Of a stretch of 64,000 nt of DNA, positions 8,986-17,627 are shown piece after piece (the first letter of the stretch is position 1; every line of letters begins with the position of its first letter). Under the pieces are notes generated by a model that was given only the letters and a program-made list of their open reading frames with translations, had not been told where the DNA came from and searched no databases. This stretch comes from Flavobacterium chryseum (GTDB lineage: Bacteria > Bacteroidota > Bacteroidia > Flavobacteriales > Flavobacteriaceae). The translations under genes were made by a program, and so were the position numbers. The stretch is taken from the NCBI RefSeq assembly GCF_004362015.1, contig NZ_SNWW01000003.1, forward strand, positions 496,001 through 560,000, in the 5' to 3' direction.

Positions 8986-11085
8986 CTAGTAGTTAAATTG
9001 CAATCTATTATCTTCAATTTTAGCATTGTTTTTCAACGCTGGTAAAATTCTGCTTGCATCAGATGCGCTTTGTGCTTTTATTTTAGCAACATATTCAGCG
9101 TGATTTGCAATTGCAGGAGCTTTTACTGTGCTAATATTTTTAACAACATATACTCCTGTGTTTCCTTCAATTGGAGCAGAAACTTTATTTGCTGCTAATG
9201 AGTATGCATTACCAACAACTTTAGGCTCTTGTCCAACTCCACCAGGTAAAACCGGATTGTCTAAGGTTACATTAGTCGCTTGTTGAACTGCAACGCCGGC
9301 ACTTTTAGCAATAGCTTCAAGGCTTGATCCTGTCATTTTAGCTTTTAGCATTTCAGCTTTTTTCTGGTTTTTCAAGATTGGCTCTACGTATGGTCTTGCA
9401 ACAGTAACAGATACTAAACCTGATTTGTTTTCGCTTTTATATTGTGCAATTACGTGACCAATATTAGCTAACTCAAAACGTTTTACGTCTCCAGTATTAG
9501 TTTCTTTATCAAATGCCCACCTTACAATGTTACGTTGGTTTCCTAAAGGACCAAATGCTTCATCCATTGCTTTTGCAGTAATAGGAGCAGCAACTTTTAA
9601 ACCTAATTGTTTCGCTGTAGCAGCAAAATCTTTATCAGCAGCTTCCATTTCGAATTTAGTTGCCAATGTGAATACTTTATCAGAAGTAGCTTCAGATGGC
9701 TCAATTTTTTGAGCAATTGTAGCTAAACGAATTCCGTCTTGTTTATCTGTAATTTTGATAATGTGAAATCCAAAAGGAGTTTCAACTAAACCAACTTTTC
9801 CAATTCCGTTATTGAATACAAAATCATTGAATGGTTTTACCATTTGGTTTGGACCAAAATATCCTAAATCACCACCTTGCTGTGCAGATGAATCATCAGA
9901 ACTTGTAAAAGCCAACATCATGAAACTATCAGGATTAGCCTGAACCTGTGCTAAAATTTCTTCTGCTTTAGCTTTAGCTTCTTCTTTAGTTCTTTTTTCT
10001 TTTGTATTTGGAGTTTGAGATCCTTCGTAACCAATTAAGATATGACTTGCTTTCGCATTAACACCAGCTTTAAATCCTAAAGATTTAGAAATAGCATAAT
10101 ATCTTCCATAAATATATGGTCCGTATATTGCTCCTGCAGGTAAACTAAATAATTTATCAGCATCAACAGCCGGCAAATTGTTTTTAGGTACGTATGTAGA
10201 ATCGTAAGGAACATCAGAATTTGAGTTTACAAATTCAGCAATGTTAGTTGCGTTTCTAAAACCTGGTAATGTATCGTTTTTACCTGTTTTTGCATTGTAC
10301 TCTACTCTTCCGTTTAAAAGTGCAGTGATTTTTGCTTTAATTTCAGCTTCGTCTTCTTTTGAAGCTTTGTCTTCAATTAAAACATATTGAATTTCACGAG
10401 TTGCATCAGCTTTAAATTTTTTCTCGTTTTTCTTCATGTAAGCTACAATTTCATCATCAGAAATTTTTACGTCGCTGTCTTTAATTGAAGAATATAATGC
10501 AGCAGCATAAGCAAAGTTTACTTTGTTAGCTTCCATTTCATATTTCAATTTTCCTTCACTAGCTGTAGTGTAAAGACCTGATTTTACTAATGTATTGTAG
10601 ATTTGAAATTTTGCGTTTAATTCAGCATCTTTTTCTTTTGCAGAAATGTATTGTGCTGCTTCAGGATTTGTTTTAAAGTATTCTTTAAATTTTGCAACGT
10701 CAAAAACACCTGCAGCATTTAAGAACATTGGATTTTTACCAATATTCGGATCTGTTTTTAAAACTTCCAAAATGTGTTTTTCACCAACTCTCAATCCTAA
10801 TTTGTCAAACTGAGATGACAATAAAGCGATCGAAACCTCTTGATCCCAAACTCTGTTTGCAGCTTCAGTAGAAGAAATTCCTTGACCACTTTTTTCAACA
10901 TTACTAACTTTAACTCTAAAGTCTTCAAATGAAATATCTTTTCCATCGATGCTTCCTACATCTTTTGAACTTTGACCGAAGCTTCCTCTTGTGAATAGAT
11001 CTTGTATTATAAATGCAAATAATGCAAGTGCAATAACTCCTATCAATAAAGCGGAACGCTGTCTAATTTTTGCTAAAACTGCCAT
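8986..11085 (-). CDS. PpiD/SurA-like periplasmic peptidyl-prolyl isomerase, membrane anchored
   Basis: About 699 residues from the chosen ATG at 11085 (MAVLAKIRQRSALLIGV). An upstream in-frame ATG at 11127 would add 14 residues that look non-coding. A single N-terminal transmembrane helix (residues about 12-30) is followed by a SurA_N/PpiD-like chaperone region and a parvulin (PpiC) domain near the middle, with KASHILIGYEG and GGDLGYFGPNQMVKPF. A helical C-terminal part completes the PpiD plan. The family folds outer-membrane proteins in the periplasm. It is the last gene of a cell-envelope run that also holds lptC and an outer-membrane protein gene. Confidence 0.9.
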   Translation of the reverse strand: MAVLAKIRQRSALLIGVIALALFAFIIQDLFTRGSFGQSSKDVGSIDGKDISFEDFRVKVSNVEKSGQGISSTEAANRVWDQEVSIALLSSQFDKLGLRVGEKHILEVLKTDPNIGKNPMFLNAAGVFDVAKFKEYFKTNPEAAQYISAKEKDAELNAKFQIYNTLVKSGLYTTASEGKLKYEMEANKVNFAYAAALYSSIKDSDVKISDDEIVAYMKKNEKKFKADATREIQYVLIEDKASKEDEAEIKAKITALLNGRVEYNAKTGKNDTLPGFRNATNIAEFVNSNSDVPYDSTYVPKNNLPAVDADKLFSLPAGAIYGPYIYGRYYAISKSLGFKAGVNAKASHILIGYEGSQTPNTKEKRTKEEAKAKAEEILAQVQANPDSFMMLAFTSSDDSSAQQGGDLGYFGPNQMVKPFNDFVFNNGIGKVGLVETPFGFHIIKITDKQDGIRLATIAQKIEPSEATSDKVFTLATKFEMEAADKDFAATAKQLGLKVAAPITAKAMDEAFGPLGNQRNIVRWAFDKETNTGDVKRFELANIGHVIAQYKSENKSGLVSVTVARPYVEPILKNQKKAEMLKAKMTGSSLEAIAKSAGVAVQQATNVTLDNPVLPGGVGQEPKVVGNAYSLAANKVSAPIEGNTGVYVVKNISTVKAPAIANHAEYVAKIKAQSASDASRILPALKNNAKIEDNRLQFNY

Positions 11086-11193
11086 TTTTATTATCGTTAA
11101 TTTTATATTCAGTTTGCGAAAATACAATTATCTAGCTAATAACAATACAACTAGTGTTTTATTTTACACATTTTTTTTTAATTCCTAAAAAAA

Positions 11194-12453
11194 TTACTCC
11201 TTTATCGTCATTTTTACCAATTCAATTTTCTTATTAGACGCTTCTTCAATGACAAAATGATAGCAATCTATGACGATTTCATCTCCTTTTTGAGGGATTT
11301 CTTTAGTAGAATTCACAATGAATCCGCCTAAAGTTCCGTATGAATCTTCTTCCGGAATATCCAATTTATAAGTTTCATTTAAATACTCTACGTCTAAACG
11401 AGTCGAAAACAAATACTTTCCTTCTCCTAACTCCTGCTCTATCAATTCTTCGTCTAAATCGTGCTCATCTTCAATTTCTCCAAAAAGTTCTTCGACTATA
11501 TCCTCGATAGTTATAATACCAGAAGTCCCTCCATGTTCATCTAAAACAACGGCAACATTTTTTCGTTTTTTAATCAGCAGATTAAGAGCATCTTTTATAG
11601 AAATTGTTTCAGGAACAAACTCCACCGTCATTAAAACCGATTTAATGGTTTTGGGTTTTTTAAACAAATCGAATGAGTGCACGTATCCTACAATATCATC
11701 GAGTGAATTTTGGCTCACTACAATTTTTGAATAGCCGGTTTCTATAAACAATTCTTTTAATTCTGAGATATTGGAAAACAGATCAATATCTACAATTTCT
11801 GTTCGTGGCGTCATAATGTCTCGCGCCTTTACACCCGAAAATTCTAAAGCATTTTGAAATATCTGAATTTCAGAGTCCATTTCCTGATTTTCTTCCACAG
11901 AACTCATTTGCTCTGTAATATAATTTCCTAATTCAATTTTACTAAAATATAGTTGAACCTGATCTCCTTCTGTTTTAAAAAACTTTCGCAAAATAAAATC
12001 TGAAATCCAGATAAAAAAAGTTGACACATAATAAAACAATCTATAAAAGAGATAGGCCGGAATTGCAAAAATCTTAATTAAGGAATTGGCATAGATTTGA
12101 AAAAAAACTTTTGGAAAAAATTCGGCTGTAATTAAAACGACAATAGTCGTAATTACCGTTTGCACCAACAAACTTGTAATGTTCGAGAATTGATATCCGA
12201 AACCAGTAACGCATTTCAGAATTAAATCTCCCATATAAAAGCCGTAAACGACCAAAGCCACATTGTTGCCAATAAGCATTGCTGCAATAAACTTTGAAGG
12301 GTTTTCGGTAAGCTTTGTGAGGATTTGAGAAAGAAAATTATCTTGTTTTTTTTCTATTTCAAGATAAATTTTATTGGAAGAAATAAAAGCTATTTCCATT
12401 CCTGAAAAAAAGGCTGATAGTATTAAACATAGTATTATAATACTAATTTCCAT
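11194..12453 (-). CDS. HlyC/CorC (CNNM-CBS-CorC) family membrane protein
   Basis: This 419-residue protein has the three-part plan of the family: an N-terminal CNNM domain with about four membrane helices (residues 1-170), a pair of CBS domains (about 200-320, with ARDIMTPRTEIVDID and the acidic GGTSGIITIEDIVEELFGEIEDE segment) and a C-terminal CorC/HlyC domain. Members are linked to magnesium or other divalent ion export; the old name hemolysin is not supported by function. It is 3 bp from the small membrane gene upstream. GldE of gliding bacteria belongs to the same superfamily, but I cannot assign it here. Confidence 0.88.
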   Translation of the reverse strand: MEISIIILCLILSAFFSGMEIAFISSNKIYLEIEKKQDNFLSQILTKLTENPSKFIAAMLIGNNVALVVYGFYMGDLILKCVTGFGYQFSNITSLLVQTVITTIVVLITAEFFPKVFFQIYANSLIKIFAIPAYLFYRLFYYVSTFFIWISDFILRKFFKTEGDQVQLYFSKIELGNYITEQMSSVEENQEMDSEIQIFQNALEFSGVKARDIMTPRTEIVDIDLFSNISELKELFIETGYSKIVVSQNSLDDIVGYVHSFDLFKKPKTIKSVLMTVEFVPETISIKDALNLLIKKRKNVAVVLDEHGGTSGIITIEDIVEELFGEIEDEHDLDEELIEQELGEGKYLFSTRLDVEYLNETYKLDIPEEDSYGTLGGFIVNSTKEIPQKGDEIVIDCYHFVIEEASNKKIELVKMTIKE

Positions 12454-12456
12454 TTT

Positions 12457-12651
12457 TTATTGTTTTTTATAATGATCGTCAAATCTTTTAGCATATTTTC
12501 TTCTAAAGAAAAACATAAAAATACTCACACCGGCAATCAAAAAACTTAACCACGGATTAGTTGTAGGATCATTTAGCTTTGTAATTCCGTCATAAATAAA
12601 CGCAACTGCAATTAATAAGTAAACGTATTGTGTATATTTTAGTATGCCCAT
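12457..12651 (-). CDS. Small membrane protein, 64 aa
   Basis: Two predicted transmembrane segments (around residues 8-22 and 34-49) are joined by a short polar loop with NDPTTNPW, and the tail is strongly basic (RRKYAKRFDDHYKKQ). I know no function for it. Tight spacing (10 bp after lptC, 3 bp before the CNNM gene) strongly suggests it is a real operon member. Confidence 0.75.
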   Translation of the reverse strand: MGILKYTQYVYLLIAVAFIYDGITKLNDPTTNPWLSFLIAGVSIFMFFFRRKYAKRFDDHYKKQ

Positions 12652-12661
12652 AATCTCTATT

Positions 12662-13213
12662 TTATTCTTCGGCTTCTAATTCGCCTGTTATTCGTTGTGA
12701 ATTTATCACTTTAAAATCTTTACTAAAATCAATTCCTTGTCCGTATGAAACGCCTTTTGCATCTGTAAGCTTGAATTTTCTTTCGGTATAAAACCATTCA
12801 TTTTTCTGATCAAAATACAACTGCTCCGTTTCAAGCATCTGGCCGGTTTCTGAAGTAATTTTTACTTTTCCCTGCAAATCAATGATCCCGGTTTGTTTAT
12901 AAGATACAGCATAATTTGATGTTATAAAAGTACGTTTTAGTTTTTTATCATATAAGGTAACATCGATTCCTTTAGGAAATTCTGTAAACGGAAAATCAAG
13001 ATTAGAAAAGTCAAGCATTTTTCGGCTTTTCAAAACTGCGGTTATTCTTCCTGAATCCGTATATTTTATATTTACAGTATCAGCATCACTTCCTGGAACA
13101 AATTCTGAAAAGTCCATTTTCTGAACGTCCTTAAAATTACTTTCGCATCCAAAAAACAGTGTCACAGCAAAAACTGTGACAACGGTTATAATATATCTCT
13201 TTGGTAAATTCAT
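12662..13213 (-). CDS. lptC: LPS export ABC transporter periplasmic protein LptC
   Basis: This 183-residue protein has an N-terminal hydrophobic segment ending in FFGCES, a possible lipobox cysteine, followed by the beta-jellyroll sequence of LptC (TDSGRITAVLKSRKML, then YDKKLKRTFITSNYAV and GKVKITSETGQMLETEQLYFD). LptC links the inner-membrane LptBFG pump to the periplasmic bridge that carries lipopolysaccharide outward. Its position between an outer-membrane protein and a small membrane gene fits an envelope operon. The lipobox is unlike the E. coli protein, which keeps a membrane helix. Confidence 0.88.
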   Translation of the reverse strand: MNLPKRYIITVVTVFAVTLFFGCESNFKDVQKMDFSEFVPGSDADTVNIKYTDSGRITAVLKSRKMLDFSNLDFPFTEFPKGIDVTLYDKKLKRTFITSNYAVSYKQTGIIDLQGKVKITSETGQMLETEQLYFDQKNEWFYTERKFKLTDAKGVSYGQGIDFSKDFKVINSQRITGELEAEE

Positions 13214-13265
13214 TTGCCAAATGTAGTAAATTGTACTGAGCTTAAAAAAACAGCAATTTTATGTT

Positions 13266-14492
13266 TTAGTTGAATTTACTTTTCACGAACCATTTATCGT
13301 TGAAAGAGAAACTCAAACTAAAGTTTAAATAATTTTCCTGAACTAAGCCTGCAGATGTAGTTCCTTTTTTACCAAATTCGATTCCGAAGTTTACATTTGA
13401 AAAAGTTCCTGTAATTGGAAATCCAGCTCCTAAAGTCATCCCAACATCATTAATTGATTGATCATTAACTATTAAACCTGTTTTCTCGAATCTAAGACCT
13501 GCTCTGTATGTAATTCTGCTGAAATAACTTGAAAATGACGTATAATTAGGAATATAATATCCTCCAAACGCATATTTCGAGTATTTTTCATAACGAACAT
13601 TATCGCTTGTATTGTAATAATTAGCCAGTTGTCCATTCCCCTGAAAGGCTAATGTAGTACCAATTAACCATTTTCTTGCTTCTCCGATACCAGCACCAAA
13701 AGTTATTTTGTTTGGCAATTTTAATGTAATTGTAGAAGCAGGATATTCATAAGGATCAGGATCACCATCAACTTCAATCATTCTTGCGCTATTTGATCTT
13801 AAATCACTTGCAAAAGAGTAACTTAAACTTGTATATAAATTTAATTTTTTATCAATTTTTGTTCGATACATGGTACCAATATTAAAACTTGTTCCTGACA
13901 ATTCAGATGAACTTGTTTCTCTTGTTGCGCCCTGAACATCTACAATACCTTCTATAGTTGTTGTCGTAATTTTACCAAAGTTGTATTGCACATCAGCCCC
14001 AATATTCCATTTTGGAGTAATTTTATATCCTAAACCAAAGAATACTCTGTTTACTCCTCCTTTTCCTTCAAGCTGGCTGTTTACAGCACCTGCTCCGGTA
14101 TTAATATCTGAAATTTTATATCCAACAGATGACAACGGAATCAAACCAAAACCAGCTCCAAATTTACCCATCGGAATTCCTAATGCTAAATAATCAAAAG
14201 TTGATCTTTGTGCTTTTGATGATTCTGTATCGCTTTTTATAGTATTACCTCCAAAAGTTCCACCAACAGTAAAAGTTGTTTGTCCAAGACTAGCATAACT
14301 TGCCGGGTTATCAATATTCAAGTGAATACTATCCTGCTCTACCGCAACACCACCCATAGATCTGTTTTCGAGGGTTCCTTTAAATCTTGCATCTCCAATT
14401 CCGTAAAAAGAATAAGGTGATGAAGTACCTTGCTGAGCAAATGAAACGAACGAGATAAGCAAACAAGCACTTATTATAATTTTTTTAATCAT
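13266..14492 (-). CDS. Outer-membrane beta-barrel protein, FadL/OmpP1-like
   Basis: This 408-residue protein has a clear signal peptide (MIKKIIISACLLISFVSFAQ). The mature start GTSSPYSFYGIGDARFKGTLENRSMGG is a pattern seen in Bacteroidota proteins resembling FadL/OmpP1 barrels, followed by many alternating-hydrophobic strands and a C-terminal strand ending in aromatic FVKSKFN. Function is not known; FadL relatives carry hydrophobic compounds. The start overlaps the end of coaX by 8 bp, indicating translational coupling. Confidence 0.8.
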   Translation of the reverse strand: MIKKIIISACLLISFVSFAQQGTSSPYSFYGIGDARFKGTLENRSMGGVAVEQDSIHLNIDNPASYASLGQTTFTVGGTFGGNTIKSDTESSKAQRSTFDYLALGIPMGKFGAGFGLIPLSSVGYKISDINTGAGAVNSQLEGKGGVNRVFFGLGYKITPKWNIGADVQYNFGKITTTTIEGIVDVQGATRETSSSELSGTSFNIGTMYRTKIDKKLNLYTSLSYSFASDLRSNSARMIEVDGDPDPYEYPASTITLKLPNKITFGAGIGEARKWLIGTTLAFQGNGQLANYYNTSDNVRYEKYSKYAFGGYYIPNYTSFSSYFSRITYRAGLRFEKTGLIVNDQSINDVGMTLGAGFPITGTFSNVNFGIEFGKKGTTSAGLVQENYLNFSLSFSFNDKWFVKSKFN

Positions 14493-15219
14493 TTTCGGTT
14501 TTATATTGAAATGTTTGGTTCAAACTTTCCAAAAGGAAATTTGAATTGGCAAATATGGTATTTTTTAATCGTTTAGCCAAAAATTCTGCATCACCACCCG
14601 TTAAAATTATTATAAAATTTAAAAAGTTTGCCCGATATTCATCTATAAAACCGTCAATCTCATAGACGAAGCCATTAACAACTCCTGAATGAATCGCCTG
14701 TTGCGTGGAGTTTCCTATATAGGAATCAGGAGATTCTAATACCAGCAAAGGCAGTCTGGCTGTGTAATTATGTAAAGCTTCGTAACGCAATCTCAGGCCG
14801 GGAGAAATTGCTCCGCCCAAATAATTGTCATTTTCGTCGATAAAATCGTAGGTAATGCAAGTTCCTGCATCTATTACTAACCTATTTTGTTTTGGAAACT
14901 GCAAAGTTGCTCCGGCAGCCAAAACCATTCTGTCGATTCCTAAAGTTTTTGGGGTTGCATATTTATTGATGAAGGGAAAAACGTCTTCATGTGTCAAAAA
15001 ATGAATATTTAGCTGGTTTTCGAAAGCCAAAAAAGATTGTTTTTCGATATTTCCGACTGATGCAACGACTAAATCAGAGCAATTTTGAAATTTTTTTAAA
15101 ATTTTTTCAATTTTTTTTTCGAGTTCATTCTTCTCAAAAACAAAATTTTCAAGAACAGTACTTCCCTCAAAGACAGCAGCTTTAATTCGAGTATTACCAA
15201 CATCAACCGTTAAAACCAT
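14485..15219 (-). CDS. coaX: Type III pantothenate kinase
   Basis: This 244-residue protein has the three motifs of CoaX: N-terminal TVDVGNTRIKAAVF (phosphate binding), the LGIDRMVLAAGA segment and LVIDAGTCITYDFID with the catalytic aspartate, then GGAISPGLRLRYEALHNYTARLP. It phosphorylates pantothenate as the first step of coenzyme A synthesis; this type is insensitive to CoA feedback and needs a monovalent cation. It is the first gene of the minus-strand run ending at the ppiD-like gene, and is divergent from tRNA-Phe with about 100 bp between. Confidence 0.94.
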   Translation of the reverse strand: MVLTVDVGNTRIKAAVFEGSTVLENFVFEKNELEKKIEKILKKFQNCSDLVVASVGNIEKQSFLAFENQLNIHFLTHEDVFPFINKYATPKTLGIDRMVLAAGATLQFPKQNRLVIDAGTCITYDFIDENDNYLGGAISPGLRLRYEALHNYTARLPLLVLESPDSYIGNSTQQAIHSGVVNGFVYEIDGFIDEYRANFLNFIIILTGGDAEFLAKRLKNTIFANSNFLLESLNQTFQYKTEND

Positions 15220-15271
15220 ATTTTATTATTTACAAATGCGAAGGTACGAATTGATTTTTTTAAAAAAATGT

Positions 15272-15302
15272 TTTGGATAAATGAAAAATGATTCTATCTT
15301 TG
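15272..15302 (+). promoter_or_regulatory. Promoter of tRNA-Phe
   Basis: TTTG at 15272-15275, a 19-bp spacer and TATCTTTG at 15295-15302 match the Bacteroidota -33/-7 consensus almost perfectly, ending 16 bp before the tRNA. Confidence 0.7.
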
Positions 15303-15318
15303 CACCCGCAATCAGCAC

Positions 15319-15391
15319 GGTGCCTTAGCTCAGATGGTAGAGCAATGGACTGAAAATCCATGTGTCCCTGGTTCGATCCCTGGAGGCACCA
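15319..15391 (+). tRNA. tRNA-Phe (anticodon GAA)
   Basis: A 73-base cloverleaf. The acceptor stem is GGTGCCT pairing with AGGCACC plus discriminator A; the D arm contains GCTCAGATGGTAGAGC. The anticodon stem ATGGA/TCCAT encloses loop CTGAAAA, anticodon GAA, and the T arm has the GGTTCGATCCC core. The 3' CCA is not encoded. A strong promoter lies before it and a terminator after it. Confidence 0.97.
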
Positions 15392-15396
15392 CCTTT

Positions 15397-15426
15397 AAAA
15401 ACCCACTCAACCGAGTGGGTTTTTTG
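15397..15426 (+). terminator. Intrinsic terminator after tRNA-Phe
   Basis: ACCCACTC at 15401-15408 pairs with GAGTGGGT at 15413-15420, extended by flanking A and T tracts; a T run follows. It begins six bases beyond the tRNA. Confidence 0.85.
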
Positions 15427-15444
15427 TTTTTAATACTTTCCTCA

Positions 15445-15566
15445 AATTTTACCGCAAAAAGTTATACCGCAAAGAGCCCTAAGGTTTACGCAAAGGTTCG
15501 CAAAGTTTTAATTTATAGCTTTAGAGAACCTTTGTGTTTCTTCTTGGTGAGTTTTGCGGTAAAATT
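15445..15566. repeat. CGCAAAG-type intergenic dyad repeat
   Basis: The ends form a perfect 15-bp inverted repeat (AATTTTACCGCAAAA at 15445-15459, TTTTGCGGTAAAATT at 15552-15566). A nested pair, CAAAGGTTC and GAACCTTTG, lies inside, together with direct CGCAAAG units. It occupies part of a 420-bp gene-free stretch; the rest, 15567-15813, is AT-rich promoter space for the transporter with nothing else recognised. Similar elements recur across the window. Confidence 0.75.
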
Positions 15567-15813
15567 ATCTTTTTACTTCTTCTTTTTTCTTGTTTTATTT
15601 GATGCTATATAAATCTTATTAAAATTTAATGCCTTTTCTGCTAAAATTCCCTTATTTTAAAGTATACATCAGCTATTTCTTATTTAAATTTCAAGAAGCG
15701 AATAAATTATAAATATTTGTTAAAAAAGTATCAAAAAATTAAAAAATTATCTTTTATATTCGTGAAATAATATTTTATAGTTTTATTTACTAACAAGTAT
15801 ACAACACTAATTT

Positions 15814-17313
15814 ATGAACGAAACTTCTACTAAAGGTATTTGGAAAGTAATTTCTGCTTCTTCCATGGGAACTATGATAGAATGGTATGATTTCTACATT
15901 TTTGGAAGTTTAGCTGTTGTGATTTCTACTAAATTTTTTCCGAGTGATAATCCAACCGCAGCATTTTTATCGACCTTGGCCACTTTTGCGGCGGGATTTG
16001 TAGTTCGTCCATTTGGTGCATTATTTTTTGGAAGACTTGGTGATATTATTGGTCGGAAATATACTTTTATGGCTACCTTATTATTAATGGGTGGTTCTAC
16101 TTTTTTAATAGGCTGTATTCCGAGTTATGAAACTATTGGATTTTTAGCTCCTTTATTGGTCTTAATTCTGCGTTTACTGCAAGGTTTAGCTCTTGGTGGA
16201 GAATATGGCGGAGCAGCTACTTATGTTGCCGAGCATGCGCCTGAAGGACAAAAAGGATATTGGACATCATGGATTCAAACCACAGCAACTGTAGGATTAT
16301 TTATTTCGTTGATGGTAATTCTTGTCACTAAAAATATTCTTTCGGCTGAAGATTTTGATACCTGGGGATGGCGCGTCCCTTTTTGGGTTTCTATCGTTAT
16401 GGTTGGCGTTTCGTATTTGATTCGAAAAAACATGGATGAATCTCCTGTATTTGCTAAAGCTAAAAAAGAAGGAACAACAAGTACAAATCCACTGAAAGAG
16501 AGCTTTGGTAACCGATATAACTTGAAATTTGTTTTATTAGCGTTATTTGGTGCTACAATGGGGCAAGGCGTTGTTTGGTACACAGGCCAATTTTATGCCA
16601 TGAGTTTCATGAAAACAGTAATGAATATAGAATCATCTCAAGTGGATGAATTACTGGGAATTGCTTTATTATTAGGAACTCCGTTTTTTATTGTTTTTGG
16701 ATGGTTAAGTGATAAGATAGGCCGAAAACATATCATGATGGGTGGAATGTTACTTGCCATTTTATTTTACCGACCTATTTATAAAATGATGTATGAAACA
16801 ACAGATGTAAATCATAAAACTGAAATTGTAGAAAAAACTACGCAAAACATTGAAACAACAAAAAATAATGATGTAATTACCACTATTTCAAAAACCTACA
16901 CTGACGGAACTACGTATATTGAGAAGAAGAAAGATTTTAATAATAACGAAAAAGAATCTCAAAGTAGTGTTTCAATCAATATAAATACCAGCGATGAATG
17001 GACAATCATTTTTCTGGTTTTCATTCAGGTTTTATTTGTTACAATGGTTTATGGCCCAATTGCAGCTTTTTTAGTGGAAATGTTTCCAACTAAAATCAGG
17101 TATACTTCAATGTCATTGCCGTATCATGTTGGTAACGGAATTTTTGGAGGCTTGCTTCCTGCCATTTCAACTTATTTTGTAACACATTCTAAACAAGCCG
17201 GAAATGCTGATTTTTATCTTGACGGACTTTGGTATCCTATAATTATTGCATCGGTGTGCTTTGTAATTGGAATGGTTTATATCGATAATAAAAATAAAAC
17301 GAATCACCTTTAA
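15814..17313 (+). CDS. MFS transporter, metabolite:H+ symporter (MHS) family, with hydrophilic insert
   Basis: This 499-residue transporter has the MHS signature GTMIEWYDFYIFG in the first helix, the MFS loop motif GRLGDIIGRKYT after helix 2 and a second copy, GWLSDKIGRKHIMMGG, at mid-protein. MHS members (ProP, ShiA, KgtP relatives) import small organic acids or osmolytes with protons; the substrate is unknown. Residues about 328-393 form a long Thr/Asn/Lys-rich polar insert between two helices of the C-terminal half, longer than in typical members. It is followed 12 bp later by a small membrane gene that probably accompanies it. Confidence 0.87.
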   Translation: MNETSTKGIWKVISASSMGTMIEWYDFYIFGSLAVVISTKFFPSDNPTAAFLSTLATFAAGFVVRPFGALFFGRLGDIIGRKYTFMATLLLMGGSTFLIGCIPSYETIGFLAPLLVLILRLLQGLALGGEYGGAATYVAEHAPEGQKGYWTSWIQTTATVGLFISLMVILVTKNILSAEDFDTWGWRVPFWVSIVMVGVSYLIRKNMDESPVFAKAKKEGTTSTNPLKESFGNRYNLKFVLLALFGATMGQGVVWYTGQFYAMSFMKTVMNIESSQVDELLGIALLLGTPFFIVFGWLSDKIGRKHIMMGGMLLAILFYRPIYKMMYETTDVNHKTEIVEKTTQNIETTKNNDVITTISKTYTDGTTYIEKKKDFNNNEKESQSSVSININTSDEWTIIFLVFIQVLFVTMVYGPIAAFLVEMFPTKIRYTSMSLPYHVGNGIFGGLLPAISTYFVTHSKQAGNADFYLDGLWYPIIIASVCFVIGMVYIDNKNKTNHL

Positions 17314-17325
17314 TATTTAATAATA

Positions 17326-17553
17326 ATGAATACAATCAAACAGGTTTTAGGTGTTTTATGGGCTATATTAGCTATTGCCGCGGCGTACTTTTGTGTATTT
17401 GAATTTGGATTGCCTAAATTGCTCTCAGACAAACAAGATGATCTTGTCTTTGGCATTATAATCCTTTTCATTCTCACTCCTCTTATTGTTTTAGGCTTGG
17501 GTACATTTGGATATTTTGCGATGATAGGCGAATATAGCGACGAAAAAAAGTAA
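17326..17553 (+). CDS. Small two-helix membrane protein, 75 aa
   Basis: Two hydrophobic segments (residues about 7-26 and 42-66) surround a short charged loop (LPKLLSDKQDD), with an acidic tail. It lies 12 bp after the MHS transporter and before a shared terminator, so it is most likely co-transcribed with it. A small accessory subunit of the transporter is a reasonable inference; no function is recognised. Confidence 0.78.
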   Translation: MNTIKQVLGVLWAILAIAAAYFCVFEFGLPKLLSDKQDDLVFGIIILFILTPLIVLGLGTFGYFAMIGEYSDEKK

Positions 17554-17573
17554 TTTTAAAACGTCAGAAAAAC

Positions 17574-17605
17574 AAAAGGGTTGCCAATAATAGGCAGCCC
17601 TTTTT
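17574..17605. terminator. Bidirectional terminator between convergent genes
   Basis: AAAAGGGTTGCC at 17574-17585 pairs with GGCAGCCCTTTT at 17593-17604 (one G-T pair) around a 7-base loop. There is an A run on one side and a T run on the other, so it can serve both the transporter pair and the leftward amylase operon. Confidence 0.8.
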
Positions 17606-17627
17606 GCATTACTAACAAAACCAAAAC

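Noticed and set aside
11194..12453. Gliding protein GldE
   Set aside because: The protein has the same CNNM-CBS-CorC plan, but neighbouring genes are envelope genes, not gld genes, and no GldE-specific feature was recognised.
15334..15612. 92-residue open frame on the + strand
   Set aside because: It begins inside tRNA-Phe and runs through the terminator and the dyad repeat; the sequence is repeat-derived and not protein-like.
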